64,000 bases of DNA from positions 1-64,000 of the forward strand of contig JAXLTL010000003.1 of NCBI GenBank assembly GCA_046330075.1. Reading direction: 5' to 3'. Under the pieces are notes generated by a model. That model was not told the origin of the DNA. It did not search any database and saw nothing but the letters and a program-made list of their open reading frames with translations. Shown in pieces: positions 1 through 9,289 of the stretch (its first letter is position 1; every line of letters starts with the position of its first letter). The position numbers and the translations under genes were made by a program. Source of the DNA: JAJTFW01 sp046330075. GTDB lineage: Bacteria; Bacteroidota; Bacteroidia; AKYH767-A; OLB10.

Positions 1-2479
1 TACCATTTAATGTCCAGTTGACATTTAAATTCTGCAAGTTAAAGAGTGGCATGAGAGAAACAGAGTCGTTTTCGCAAATTTCATGTTGTTGATCAGTTCC
101 AAGTACAGGTGTCGGATTGAATTGGATATCGGCAAATGAAGTACTGGTGCATCCGGTAATATTTGTAGCGGTTAACGCGTAGATTCCTCCGGATGTGACG
201 TTTGTAGCATTTTGAAAAGGAAGGTTATTGCAGGTCCATATGTTGGTATTTCCAGCTGTATTTAAGAGGTTCTCCAGGTTTACTATCGCTCCATCACAAT
301 AGTTGATTTTTATTGGAGCGCTTATGGATGGTGGCTGAAAAATTTTCAGGTCAACATCCACTGTGTCTGAGCAGCCGTTGGAATTTGTTGCAATCAGTTG
401 ATATAAACCGGCAATTGTTGCAGCTTGCGTTGGGTCATAGGAACTGCCATTGTATGTCCACTGGGTTGTATAACCATTTGTCTGAAAAAGCGACTGAAGT
501 TGTAAACTATCACCATCGCATATAGAATCAAGTAATGTAGCTCCTAAATTTGGTGATGGCAGAAAAGTCAAATCTGCATATCCGGTGTCTGCGCATCCGT
601 TTCCATCGGTATAAATTACTTCGTATAAGCCGGTTATCTGGATGGTTTGTGGCGTATTGATAGTGACATTGTTCAATAACCAGGCTGCGGTTCCTCCGTT
701 CAGGTTAAACAGTGAGATTGCGCTGACAGGCTGATTTTCGCATTGATTGATGACTGTGTCATTGCCTATGAAAGGGGCCGGTAAAACTGAAAGCAGAAAA
801 TTAGCAGTATCCGTGCATCCTAGAGAATTGGTTCCGGTTATCGTATATGTTCCTGCTGCATGAGCCGTATAGGGTGGTTGAGTAATGCTGTTATTGTAAT
901 ACCAGGTTACTGACAGTCCGGTACTGTTAAATCCCGAGGTTAAGTCCATTGGATCGTTGTCACAAATAGTGGCTGATTGATCCGGGCCTAAGGTAGGTAC
1001 GGAAAGCGGATTAATTTGTATTTGTACAGTGTCCGTACAGGCATTAACATCTGTGACAATTAAACTATATGGACCGCAGGAAACCAGATTGGCAGGATTG
1101 GAAGGAATTGATGCTCCTAATAACCAAATGGCATTAAAACCTGATGTGTTCACTATGTTGGTAAGGTCGTATGATGCACTTTGACATTGATCAATTACCT
1201 GATCAGTTCCCATATTTGGTGCCTGATTGTGTAAAAGGGTTACTGTTGCTGTGTCCGGACATCCACTATCAGAGGCTATGATTGTGTAATCACCTGCCAC
1301 AAAAACCGAATCTGCGTTGTTTATTGTATTGTTATTGTAGCTCCAGTTGGTTGTTGCTCCTTGCGTATTGTAGAGTATGTTCAGATTTGCAGATACATTA
1401 CTGCAGCGTGTGATTGTTGTATCACTCCCTAAATTGTATGATGCAGGTTGTAACGTATTGATGATGTTTGTGTCCTTGCATCCAAAGCTGCTGGTGTGAA
1501 TGGCTGTAAATTGTCCGGTGTCGTTTACTGATGTAACAATCTGACTGGTTACAGGAGATAAGTTGAGCAGCCAGTCTATTTGACTGTTTATGGTTAAGAT
1601 ACTCGTTAGGTCCATGGGAGCCCCTGTGCAATTCAGAAAAACGGATGTGTCGGTTCCGGGTGGTTGTGGAGCGTGGAAGAAAAGAGTGTCAGTAAAAGAA
1701 TAAGTGCATCCTGTTGAATTATCATATGCAATGATGTCATATTCTCCTGGTTGTGTCAGCTGAGTTACATCAGGTAGCATAGTGCCATTCATAAAAAACT
1801 GGAAGCTTATTGTTGGCATATAAATTTGGTAGGGAGCTGCAAGATTATAGGTGGTTCCTCTGCATAAAGAGTCTGAGATTGGAGTAAAGGATAGCAGGCA
1901 AGGACCACTGCCTGAACCAAATGCCATGGTCGAGGATGCCCCTGAACTGCCTGCTCCATATAAGTAGCCGCTACTGGTGCCTCCACCACCGCCATGATGG
2001 TTGGTGCAACTCGTATCAATCACCATTAGGGTCCAGTTTCCGTTAGGGTTTTCACCGGAAAAGTACATGTCAAGTATTCCACCTTGCGGTATCCACATTC
2101 CTGTAAATGGAGCATTTCCGGAAGTTATACTTTGTAACGCATTATAAGTAAAACTACAGTTGTGATAATCATTACCGCCATTCCCGTTGTATGAACTTAG
2201 GAGAAGTGAATTGCCGGATGGTGAAATCAGCATTATTTTGAGTTTTTCCGGATGCAAAGTTGAAATTTCAACAGAGACCGAACTTAAATACAGATCCCCG
2301 AAACCTGCAGTGGCCGAGCTCTTAAGAGTGTTAACAGACGCTGAAACAGTTGCTATAAATAAATTGGTGTCACAATTGTTGATTATACCTGAATTGAAAC
2401 TGAATTGAGACAGAGCAGGAGTGTGCGCTGCCAGGAATACAATGCAGAATAGTTTGATTCGGTATAAAAAAGGGGGCAT
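1..2479 (-). CDS. Giant secreted repeat protein, C-terminus beyond the window edge
   Basis: An uninterrupted minus-strand frame runs from an ATG at 2479 to the left edge, giving about 826 residues with no stop. The N-terminus is a clear signal peptide (MPPFLYRIKLFCIVFLAAHT, then PALSQ). Residues of about 30-185 resemble a proprotein-convertase P-domain jelly roll: LKIMLISPSGNS, then FTGMWIPQ, then GENPNGNWTLMVID. From about residue 190 onward there are about eight Ig/SprB-like repeats with a period near 74 residues (about 222 bp). Each ends in a G-C-x-D-T type motif and opens with a LGxDQxxxxC-like strand. This is the architecture of very large Bacteroidota surface adhesins such as SprB-type gliding proteins. 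A T9SS sorting domain would be expected in the missing part. The repeat family assignment is inferred, the frame is certain. Confidence 0.85.
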   Translation of the reverse strand, partial: MPPFLYRIKLFCIVFLAAHTPALSQFSFNSGIINNCDTNLFIATVSASVNTLKSSATAGFGDLYLSSVSVEISTLHPEKLKIMLISPSGNSLLLSSYNGNGGNDYHNCSFTYNALQSITSGNAPFTGMWIPQGGILDMYFSGENPNGNWTLMVIDTSCTNHHGGGGGTSSGYLYGAGSSGASSTMAFGSGSGPCLLSFTPISDSLCRGTTYNLAAPYQIYMPTISFQFFMNGTMLPDVTQLTQPGEYDIIAYDNSTGCTYSFTDTLFFHAPQPPGTDTSVFLNCTGAPMDLTSILTINSQIDWLLNLSPVTSQIVTSVNDTGQFTAIHTSSFGCKDTNIINTLQPASYNLGSDTTITRCSNVSANLNILYNTQGATTNWSYNNNTINNADSVFVAGDYTIIASDSGCPDTATVTLLHNQAPNMGTDQVIDQCQSASYDLTNIVNTSGFNAIWLLGASIPSNPANLVSCGPYSLIVTDVNACTDTVQIQINPLSVPTLGPDQSATICDNDPMDLTSGFNSTGLSVTWYYNNSITQPPYTAHAAGTYTITGTNSLGCTDTANFLLSVLPAPFIGNDTVINQCENQPVSAISLFNLNGGTAAWLLNNVTINTPQTIQITGLYEVIYTDGNGCADTGYADLTFLPSPNLGATLLDSICDGDSLQLQSLFQTNGYTTQWTYNGSSYDPTQAATIAGLYQLIATNSNGCSDTVDVDLKIFQPPSISAPIKINYCDGAIVNLENLLNTAGNTNIWTCNNLPFQNATNVTSGGIYALTATNITGCTSTSFADIQFNPTPVLGTDQQHEICENDSVSLMPLFNLQNLNVNWTLNG

Positions 2480-2676
2480 GAGCAGTATTTTAGGCTTTTG
2501 TGAAGATAAGTCAACTAAGCCAAAGGTCACCTCATTTTTAACCAATTTTTTTGTTTGATTTACTACTGTTGAAATACTGTTTACCAAATTTTTTTAGGTT
2601 CCTGGATACTTTCAGTGCCGTTTATATACCTGTGCAGATGTTAACCCTGACCGGCAGTATCGCAATAACAGAGTTC

Positions 2677-2708
2677 TTGAATAGATAGACACTATTTTCT
2701 TACCTTTG
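2677..2708 (+). promoter_or_regulatory. Bacteroidota-type promoter of the helicase gene
   Basis: TTG at 2677-2679 is followed after 21 bp by TACCTTTG at 2701-2708, an exact match to TAnnTTTG. The helicase ATG begins 10 bp further on, so the leader should be only a few nucleotides long. Confidence 0.7.
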
Positions 2709-2718
2709 TGCTTCTCCC

Positions 2719-4251
2719 ATGCTGAACACACCACCCGAAACTACAGGGAAACAGTTATACGGATACCAGAGTGATGCGATTGAACGGATCTTTGAGAAAC
2801 TCAAGGATCATCCCAAGCGCTATAATCTCCTGTATCAGCTTCCAACCGGAGGCGGAAAAACTGTGATCTTTTCTGAGATCACCCGTCGATATATTCAGCA
2901 AACCGGTAAGAAAGTGATGATCCTGACCCATCGGCTGGAGTTATGTGCGCAGACTTCGTCGATGCTCGAGGAGTTCGGGGTGTCTAATAAAATCATTAAT
3001 TCCGCAGTGAAGGAATTACCGGTGCCAAATGATTTTATGTGTTATGTTGCCATGGTGGAGACCCTTAATAATCGTTTGCGGGATCAGATTTTATCGCTCG
3101 ATAATATCGGTTTGATGATCGTGGATGAGGCACATTATAACTCGTTCGGTAAGCTGTTGCGGTTTTATGAGAAGGGAGTGGTACTGGGTGTAACAGCTAC
3201 GCCATTGTCTTCTAACATTAATATCCGGATGCGTGAAACCTATGACGAACTCATTGTAGGCGAATCCATCTCTTCACTCATCGAAAAAGGTTATCTGGCA
3301 AGGGCCACGACGTATCATTATCATGTTGGTCTTACTTCTTTGAAAGTTGGTCGTTCGGGCGATTATACCGTCAGTTCTTCAGAACGCTTGTACAATAATC
3401 TGGCGATGCAGGATAAACTGCTGGCGGCTTATAAAGAAAAATGCATCGGCAAGAAAACGCTTATCTTTAATAACGGTATTGCTACTTCGGAGTATGTTTA
3501 TGCCACTTTTCAGGAAGCGGGTTTTCAGATCAAACACCTGGATCATAATCATAGCCCGAAGGAACGTAAGGAAATCCTCGACTGGTTTCGAACGAAACCA
3601 GATGCGATCCTTACTTCCGTATCGATCCTGACTACTGGATTCGACGAACCTTCCGTGGAGTGTATCATCCTGAACCGCGCTACAAAATCACTGACGCTTT
3701 ATTTTCAGATGATCGGTCGTGGTTCCCGGCCTCTCCCCAATAAACCGGGTTTCTCCATTATCGACCTGGGAAATAATATGCAGCGTTTCGGACTCTGGGA
3801 TGAATACATCGACTGGAAAGCCATCTTTGAGAATCCTGAAATCTACGTGGATGGTATCCCGAGTGATGAATTCATTGAAAGGAACTATCGTTATACCATG
3901 CCCGACCAGATCAAAGCGCTTTTTTCAAAGTCGGAGAATATTGAGATGGATGTCTTCGAGACACATCGTAAAGTGATGGCAGAAGGACATCGACCGAAAA
4001 TGGTGATCGATCTCAGCCTGCAGCAGCATGTGCAGATTTGCGTTGAAAACAGTTCATCCATCGATGAGGCATTGGCCTTGTCGGATCAGCTGAAAGATGA
4101 AATTGAGTACCGTATTCGTTGCTACGGCCGTTGTCTCGCCAAGAGTACGGAAAGCTATGTGAAGTGGCTGCAGGATGAATACAAACGTACACTGAAAGTA
4201 AAACTGATTCATCATTATCATTCGGGGCCTGAAGTTGCAGAGTCGTTATAG
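2719..4251 (+). CDS. DEAD/DEAH-box superfamily 2 helicase (RadD/YejH-like)
   Basis: A 510-residue SF2 helicase/ATPase. Visible motifs are Walker A PTGGGKT (residues 42-48), DEAH (136-139), motif III GVTATPL, motif V with TTGFDEP, and motif VI QMIGRGSRP starting at residue 330. Both RecA-like domains are therefore intact. The layout resembles E. coli RadD (YejH), a DNA-repair ATPase, but the C-terminal 120 residues have no obvious zinc finger, so the exact substrate is open. The start is supported by a TAnnTTTG promoter directly upstream. It is transcribed alone, divergent from the repeat adhesin. A DNA repair or RNA remodelling role is family-level inference. Confidence 0.9.
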   Translation: MLNTPPETTGKQLYGYQSDAIERIFEKLKDHPKRYNLLYQLPTGGGKTVIFSEITRRYIQQTGKKVMILTHRLELCAQTSSMLEEFGVSNKIINSAVKELPVPNDFMCYVAMVETLNNRLRDQILSLDNIGLMIVDEAHYNSFGKLLRFYEKGVVLGVTATPLSSNINIRMRETYDELIVGESISSLIEKGYLARATTYHYHVGLTSLKVGRSGDYTVSSSERLYNNLAMQDKLLAAYKEKCIGKKTLIFNNGIATSEYVYATFQEAGFQIKHLDHNHSPKERKEILDWFRTKPDAILTSVSILTTGFDEPSVECIILNRATKSLTLYFQMIGRGSRPLPNKPGFSIIDLGNNMQRFGLWDEYIDWKAIFENPEIYVDGIPSDEFIERNYRYTMPDQIKALFSKSENIEMDVFETHRKVMAEGHRPKMVIDLSLQQHVQICVENSSSIDEALALSDQLKDEIEYRIRCYGRCLAKSTESYVKWLQDEYKRTLKVKLIHHYHSGPEVAESL

Positions 4252-4342
4252 CTTTTGAAACTTTCCTTAGTCCGGATGATTCGTGTTTCCCTAATTCTAG
4301 TGGAAGGTTCTGCTCCGGGAGGCAACAGTATCCGGTCTTCGT

Positions 4343-4350
4343 TACTTTTG
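4343..4350 (+). promoter_or_regulatory. Candidate -7 element of the delta-60 repeat gene
   Basis: TACTTTTG matches TAnnTTTG exactly and lies 25 bp before the ATG at 4376. No clear TTG was found at the usual -33 distance, so the site is only a candidate. Confidence 0.5.
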
Positions 4351-4375
4351 CAACATACCGGTTAACTGTTATCAT

Positions 4376-5917
4376 ATGAAAAAATATTCATTGCTTCTGC
4401 TGTTTATTGTCTCGTTTTCCATCGTCCGTTCGCAAACCGCAGGTACCTTGGATCCATCGTTTAACGGAACCGGGAAATATGTCCATGATCTGGGATTCCA
4501 TGATAATCTGCAGGAGGTGATCGTGCAGCAGGATGGCAAAGTGCTTTCCGGAGGAACTGCAATCAATCCGGCTTTTTCAGGACAACTGCTGGTCATGCGT
4601 CAGCTGCAGAATGGCGAGCCTGACACTTCGTTTAATGATTCCGGAATTGTAGTGATCAATCAGTATACGGAAAGTTATGCCTATGATCTTGCAGAACGGG
4701 ACGATCAGAAACTCCTGGTTGCAGGTGCCTGTGCCGATCCTTCGTTTTCTTTTTCGATGCTGGTGATCCGCTTACTTTCCGATGGAACACCGGATTCTGC
4801 CTTTGGTGTGAATGGGTTTGCCGAGGTGAATATTTCTTCCGGCGATGATTTTGCTTATGGAATGCAGGAACAGCCGGATCATAAAATACTGCTTGCAGGG
4901 ACCACGATCGATTCGTTGTTCCGCAATCAGCCAGTGGTTGTTCGCCTCAATGAGAATGGAACGCTGGATACATCTTTCGGTTCAGGGGGCATGGCATTTC
5001 TTCCGGTGATCGAACTTGATAACCGCCTTAACAGTATTTCACTGATGAACGATGGCAGAATACTGGTGAGCGGACATTATGGAAAACCGCTGACGACTAC
5101 CGGACAATTTGACTTCGACCTGCTCGTTGCCCGACTTCTGCCGGATGGTTCTCCCGACGTTTCGTTCGGCACCAATGGGATGGTTATTGATACCGTTTCT
5201 ACCGATTATGTAGATGATCTGTTCGGCATGGATACAACATCGGATAATAGTATTGTTGTTTCGGGATATACCACCAATCCTGATTTTTCTTTTGATCTGA
5301 TTGCACTGAAGTATGATAGTTCCGGCGTGCGTGATTCGTCTTTTGGTAACAACGGACTCTTTCGTTTTGATAATGATGTCCAGGACGTAGGTTATGATCT
5401 GCAGGTACAGGCTGACGGAAAAGTAGTCCTGGCCGGCACTTCCGGTGGTTTCTTCTTCGATGACCGCGATTTTCTGCTGATGCGGCTGAATGCGGATGGT
5501 AGTCCCGATACTTCCCTTGGAGGAACCGGATTTACACTCACTACGATGCTGAATGATTTTGATGAAGCCAATGGTATGGCTATTCAAAATGATGGACGTA
5601 TTCTGCTGGCCGGAAAAACGTTCAACGGCGCTAATAACGATGTGGCGGTCGCACGTTTTTATGGATCTTCTGTTGTAGGGCTTTCAGAAGCCGGTAACGG
5701 GGAGCAAATGCTGGTGTATCCCAATCCGGTAAAATCAGGAGAAGTGCTTCGGTTTGTCGGGTTGAAGACAGCAGCCGATGTAGTGCTTTACACGGTGCAG
5801 GGAGAAGAACTTCTCCGTGAGAAATCCAACGGCGAAATCAGAATGCCCGGCGCACTCTCTTCAGGTTTTTACTTCCTGAAAACAGATTCCCGGATGTATA
5901 AAATCATCGTTGAGTAA
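4376..5917 (+). CDS. Secreted delta-60 repeat (beta-propeller-like) protein with T9SS sorting domain
   Basis: 513 residues with a typical signal peptide (MKKYSLLLLFIVSFSIVRSQ). Seven repeats of about 60 residues follow, each with a core such as DGKVLSGG, DHKILLAG, DGRILVSG or DGRILLAG followed by an LDTSFGxxG-type stretch. This is the delta-60 repeat family, predicted to fold as a beta-propeller; seven units would suit a seven-bladed ring. The last 75 residues (VYPNPVKSGE through SSGFYFLKT) form a type A T9SS sorting domain, so the protein should be exported by the type IX system and anchored or released at the cell surface. Its ligand is unknown. It is a single-gene unit. Confidence 0.88.
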   Translation: MKKYSLLLLFIVSFSIVRSQTAGTLDPSFNGTGKYVHDLGFHDNLQEVIVQQDGKVLSGGTAINPAFSGQLLVMRQLQNGEPDTSFNDSGIVVINQYTESYAYDLAERDDQKLLVAGACADPSFSFSMLVIRLLSDGTPDSAFGVNGFAEVNISSGDDFAYGMQEQPDHKILLAGTTIDSLFRNQPVVVRLNENGTLDTSFGSGGMAFLPVIELDNRLNSISLMNDGRILVSGHYGKPLTTTGQFDFDLLVARLLPDGSPDVSFGTNGMVIDTVSTDYVDDLFGMDTTSDNSIVVSGYTTNPDFSFDLIALKYDSSGVRDSSFGNNGLFRFDNDVQDVGYDLQVQADGKVVLAGTSGGFFFDDRDFLLMRLNADGSPDTSLGGTGFTLTTMLNDFDEANGMAIQNDGRILLAGKTFNGANNDVAVARFYGSSVVGLSEAGNGEQMLVYPNPVKSGEVLRFVGLKTAADVVLYTVQGEELLREKSNGEIRMPGALSSGFYFLKTDSRMYKIIVE

Positions 5918-6377
5918 CCCGGAAATCACCACCCCGGTATAGTTTCCGGATGGTCAATACCCGGCCGACCAGTTATTGCCATGCTGTTGTCCTGTATCGA
6001 ATTTACTTTCCCGGAATACATATAAATCCGTATCAGATTCCATCCGATCACGGGTAGTATCCCATCGTTGAAATTGCGGTACAGTCTTCTTTGAACTAAC
6101 TGAGAACGTCTACCTAACGAACCTCCATAATCCTACCCCGTCCGTTTAACAGCGGAGACGGATTATCCATAAAGCTATCATAACCCTCATAACCCTCATA
6201 ACCCTCATAACCCTTAAAACCTTTAAAACATTCAAAACCCGGAGGCTACGCTCAGGGCGCCAGCGCTCTTAAAACATTTATAACCCTTCAGACAACTGTA
6301 ACATTTTCTTCTTTCTACCGGAGTTTGAAACCTTTCTGCCTAACTTTACGTATTGGTTTAAGCAAAAACCGCTAAAA
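5918..6377. other. Intergenic region with low-complexity repeats
   Basis: 460 bp without a gene. A weak inverted repeat (CCGGAAA at 5919-5925 with TTTCCGG at 5943-5949) lies just after the upstream stop and lacks a T-run. Further on come a 9-bp tandem repeat, AT-rich AAAACMTTTA-like words and a short GC-rich segment at 6241-6270. TAACTTTA at 6341-6348 resembles a -7 element for the acyl-CoA dehydrogenase gene, with TTTG 13 bp upstream, which is closer than usual. Confidence 0.6.
6178..6213. repeat. Four tandem copies of TCATAACCC
   Basis: Four exact head-to-tail copies of the 9-mer TCATAACCC, followed by degenerate related words (CTTAAAACC, TTTAAAACATT). It is a simple-sequence microsatellite in an intergenic region. 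The unit is a multiple of three but no coding frame uses it. Confidence 0.9.
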
Positions 6378-8174
6378 ATGTCAACTTCCGCTAAAACATC
6401 CGGCTCCGCTCTGAAAGGTGGGGAATTTGTTATCCGTACTACTGATCCTCAATCTGTCTTCATCCCGGAAGAATTCAGCGAGGAGCACCGCATGATGGCA
6501 GACATGGCCCGCGAATTTCTCGAGCAACATGTTGACCCGATTCTGGATCGTATTGATGCCATGGAACCCGGACTCATGCCTTCGTTGCTCGATAAAGCCG
6601 GTGAATTGGGAATGTTGGGCGTTTCTATTCCTGAAGAGTACGGTGGGTTTGGTAAAGATTTTATTACCGGGATGCTGATGACGGAAGTATTGGGCGCAGG
6701 ACACTCTTTCTCTGTGGCCATGGCGGCACATACAGGTATCGGCACTTTGCCGATTTTATATTTTGGCACTCCCGAACAAAAAGCGAAATATCTTCCCAAG
6801 CTGGCTACCGGCGAATGGAAAGGCAGTTATTGTCTGACCGAACCCGGAAGCGGCTCAGATGCTCTGGCAGCAAAAACCAAAGCTGTTCTCTCTGCAGATG
6901 GCAAGCACTATATCCTCAATGGACAGAAAATGTGGATCACCAACGCAGGATTCGCGGATGTGTTCACAGTTTTCGCTCAGGTGGATGGTGATAAGTTCAC
7001 CGGATTTATTGTTGAGAAAGGATACGAAGGGTTGAGCCTCGGTGAAGAAGAACACAAGATGGGTATCAAAGGTTCTTCTACGCGTCAGGTCTTTTTTTCC
7101 GATTGTAAAGTACCGGTTGAAAATGTTCTGGGCGAGATCGGAAAAGGTCACCTGATTGCATTTAATATTCTGAATATTGGTCGCGCAAAGCTGGCAGTAG
7201 CTGCATTGGGTGGAGCTAAACAAGTGGCATCACAGAGTGTGGATTATGCCAACACGCGTCAGCAGTTTAAACTGCCGATTGCTAAGTTTGGTGCGATCAA
7301 ACATAAACTCGCCGAGCAGGCTATTCGCATTTATGCCTTGGAGTCTGCCATCTATCGGGTCAGTAGCCTGATTGAAAATAAGGAACAGGACCTCATGAAG
7401 GGCGGTGTGAGTTTTGAAAAAGCCTTACTGGGTGGTGCTGAAGAATACGCTGTGGAATGCGCAATTCTGAAAGTAGCGGGATCAGAAGCTCTCGATTTTG
7501 TTGTGGACGAGGGTGTACAGATTTATGGTGGATATGGCTACAGTGCTGATTTCCCAATGGATCGTTCATACCGCGATTCACGCATCAACAGGATCTTCGA
7601 AGGAACAAATGAAATTAACCGCCTGCTGGCTGTTGATATGATGCTGAGACGTGCCATGAAAGGTGAACTTGATCTGATGGGGCCTGCCATGGCTGTTCAG
7701 AAAGAACTGATGTCAATTCCTGATTTCGGCAACAGCGAGCAGAAATTATTCGACGAGGAGAATAAAGCCATCGCCAATATGAAAAAGGCAATTCTGATGA
7801 CTGCCGGTGCTGCAGTGCAGAAGTATATGATGACGTTGGCGAAAGAGCAGGAGATTCTGATGCGCATTGCAGATATGGCGATCGATACGTATATGTCAGA
7901 GTCTATTTTGCTGCGTGTGCAGAAACTGGTGTCAATCAAGGGCGAGGAAGCCTGCGCGCTGGAAATCGATATGGTGCGTGTTTATCTCAGTGATGCGCTG
8001 GACCGCCTGAATGTAAACGGACGCAATGCTATCAATGCGATGGCGGAGGGTGATGAACAACGAATGATGCTGATGGGCCTGAAGCGATTCTCGAAAATGG
8101 CTCCGGTAAATACCATCGAGTGTCGCCGCCGTATCGCGAAAAAACTGATTGAAGAAAACAAATACTGCTTCTGA
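6378..8174 (+). CDS. Acyl-CoA dehydrogenase, long FadE-like form
   Basis: A 598-residue flavoprotein that oxidises acyl-CoA to trans-2-enoyl-CoA, the first step of beta-oxidation. The N-terminal, middle and C-terminal ACAD domains span about residues 30-430. Signature YCLTEPGSGSDA and the C-terminal IFEGTNEINR are intact, the latter placing the catalytic base at Glu408. About 160 further residues form an extra C-terminal helical domain, as in Bacillus FadE-type and VLCAD-like enzymes, which act on long chains. FadN- and FadA-type genes lie 7-13 kb away on the other strand, so the protein probably feeds them. Substrate length is inferred, the family is secure. Confidence 0.95.
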   Translation: MSTSAKTSGSALKGGEFVIRTTDPQSVFIPEEFSEEHRMMADMAREFLEQHVDPILDRIDAMEPGLMPSLLDKAGELGMLGVSIPEEYGGFGKDFITGMLMTEVLGAGHSFSVAMAAHTGIGTLPILYFGTPEQKAKYLPKLATGEWKGSYCLTEPGSGSDALAAKTKAVLSADGKHYILNGQKMWITNAGFADVFTVFAQVDGDKFTGFIVEKGYEGLSLGEEEHKMGIKGSSTRQVFFSDCKVPVENVLGEIGKGHLIAFNILNIGRAKLAVAALGGAKQVASQSVDYANTRQQFKLPIAKFGAIKHKLAEQAIRIYALESAIYRVSSLIENKEQDLMKGGVSFEKALLGGAEEYAVECAILKVAGSEALDFVVDEGVQIYGGYGYSADFPMDRSYRDSRINRIFEGTNEINRLLAVDMMLRRAMKGELDLMGPAMAVQKELMSIPDFGNSEQKLFDEENKAIANMKKAILMTAGAAVQKYMMTLAKEQEILMRIADMAIDTYMSESILLRVQKLVSIKGEEACALEIDMVRVYLSDALDRLNVNGRNAINAMAEGDEQRMMLMGLKRFSKMAPVNTIECRRRIAKKLIEENKYCF

Positions 8175-8195
8175 GCAGGGATGATCATACAGAAG

Positions 8196-8225
8196 ACCCG
8201 GAGGTGATGCTTCCGGGTTTTTTTA
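8196..8225 (+). terminator. Rho-independent terminator after the acyl-CoA dehydrogenase
   Basis: ACCCGGA (8196-8202) pairs with TCCGGGT (8212-8218) across a 9-nt loop and is followed by a run of T. Confidence 0.85.
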
Positions 8226-8250
8226 TGGATGATGGCGTCCTTGAATATTT

Positions 8251-8258
8251 TATTTTTG
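8251..8258 (+). promoter_or_regulatory. Candidate -7 element of the Sua5 gene
   Basis: TATTTTTG matches TAnnTTTG and ends only 4 bp before the ATG at 8263. Transcription would start at or next to the start codon, giving a leaderless mRNA. No convincing -33 TTG was found at normal spacing. Confidence 0.5.
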
Positions 8259-8262
8259 CAAC

Positions 8263-9222
8263 ATGCAAACCGTCATCGGAGCCGATCTTCATCTTGCCGC
8301 TGCCCTGCTGAGTAAGGGCGAAGTGGTGGCTATTCCGACTGAAACGGTGTATGGGCTTGCTGCCAATGCGCTGGATGTACATGCTGCATTGAAAATTTTT
8401 GAAGCTAAACAACGACCTTCTTTTGATCCGCTCATCGTGCATATATCAGGTGCTGATCAGATTCATAAATATGCCACCGGGGTACCATTGCTGGCGCTGG
8501 AACTTGCTGAAGCGTTCTGGCCCGGACCGTTGACTATTGTACTGCCGAAAAAAGATGTTATTCCGGATGTGATCAGTTCAGGTTTGCCAACCGTTGGTCT
8601 GCGTTGTCCGGCACATCCGGTGACCCGGGAGTTGTTGCACGCTATAGATTTCCCGTTGGCTGCACCCAGTGCAAATCCATTCGGATATATCAGCCCTACA
8701 ACAGCTCAGCATGTTTTTGACCAGTTGCAGAATGTTATTCCTTACATTCTGGATGGAGGTCCCTGTAAAATCGGGGTTGAGAGTACCATTGTGGGTTTCG
8801 AAGATGATGGTGTTTTCGTCTATAGACTCGGCGGACTTACCCTGGAGGAACTTCAGAAGATTGCTCCTGAGATCCGGCTGAAGATTAATTCTTCTTCCAA
8901 TCCTCAGGCCCCGGGAATGCTCGCCAGTCATTACGCACCCCGGAAAAAAATGCTGCTCGGAAATATTGGAGATTTGCTGGAACTGCATCAACAGGATAAA
9001 GCCGCAGTGCTCAGTTTTAGTAATCAGTATGCCGGTAACGATAAAATCATTGCTTGTGAGGTGTTGTCACGGGCCGGAGATCTCTTTGAGGCAGCAGCTG
9101 GACTTTTTGCAGCCTTGCGCAGGCTCGATAGCAGCGAAGCAGATTTTATTATTGCTGAGCCTGTGCCTGATGTTTCAATCGGCAGGGCTATTAACGATCG
9201 ATTAAGAAGAGCTGCAGGCTAA
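8263..9222 (+). CDS. ywlC: L-threonylcarbamoyladenylate synthase (Sua5/YwlC type)
   Basis: 319 residues, the long Sua5 form rather than the short TsaC form. It makes threonylcarbamoyl-AMP from threonine, bicarbonate and ATP for t6A modification of tRNAs reading ANN codons. The YrdC domain (about residues 5-195) shows IPTETVYGLAANA, KQRPSFDPLIVHI, FWPGPLTIVLP and SAPSANPFGY-like motifs. The linker carries APGMLASHYAP and the Sua5 C-terminal domain follows (about 210-319). The start ATG is the only plausible one and lies 4 bp after a TAnnTTTG element. Flanking terminators indicate a single-gene unit. Confidence 0.95.
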   Translation: MQTVIGADLHLAAALLSKGEVVAIPTETVYGLAANALDVHAALKIFEAKQRPSFDPLIVHISGADQIHKYATGVPLLALELAEAFWPGPLTIVLPKKDVIPDVISSGLPTVGLRCPAHPVTRELLHAIDFPLAAPSANPFGYISPTTAQHVFDQLQNVIPYILDGGPCKIGVESTIVGFEDDGVFVYRLGGLTLEELQKIAPEIRLKINSSSNPQAPGMLASHYAPRKKMLLGNIGDLLELHQQDKAAVLSFSNQYAGNDKIIACEVLSRAGDLFEAAAGLFAALRRLDSSEADFIIAEPVPDVSIGRAINDRLRRAAG

Positions 9223-9236
9223 ACCAGGCCACCAAT

Positions 9237-9265
9237 AAAAAAGCCGGAACAATGTGCTCCGGCTT
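9237..9265. terminator. Terminator shared by converging genes
   Basis: AAGCCGGA (9241-9248) pairs with TCCGGCTT (9258-9265). On the minus strand it is followed by a six-T run, ideal for the T9SS gene ending at 9290; on the plus strand it also follows the Sua5 gene but with a poorer T-tract. Confidence 0.85.
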
Positions 9266-9289
9266 AGTTGTGGTTGTGTTTTAAACGGG

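Noticed and set aside
2187..2408. 73-residue plus-strand frame in the left-edge adhesin
   Set aside because: Lies inside the certain minus-strand gene.
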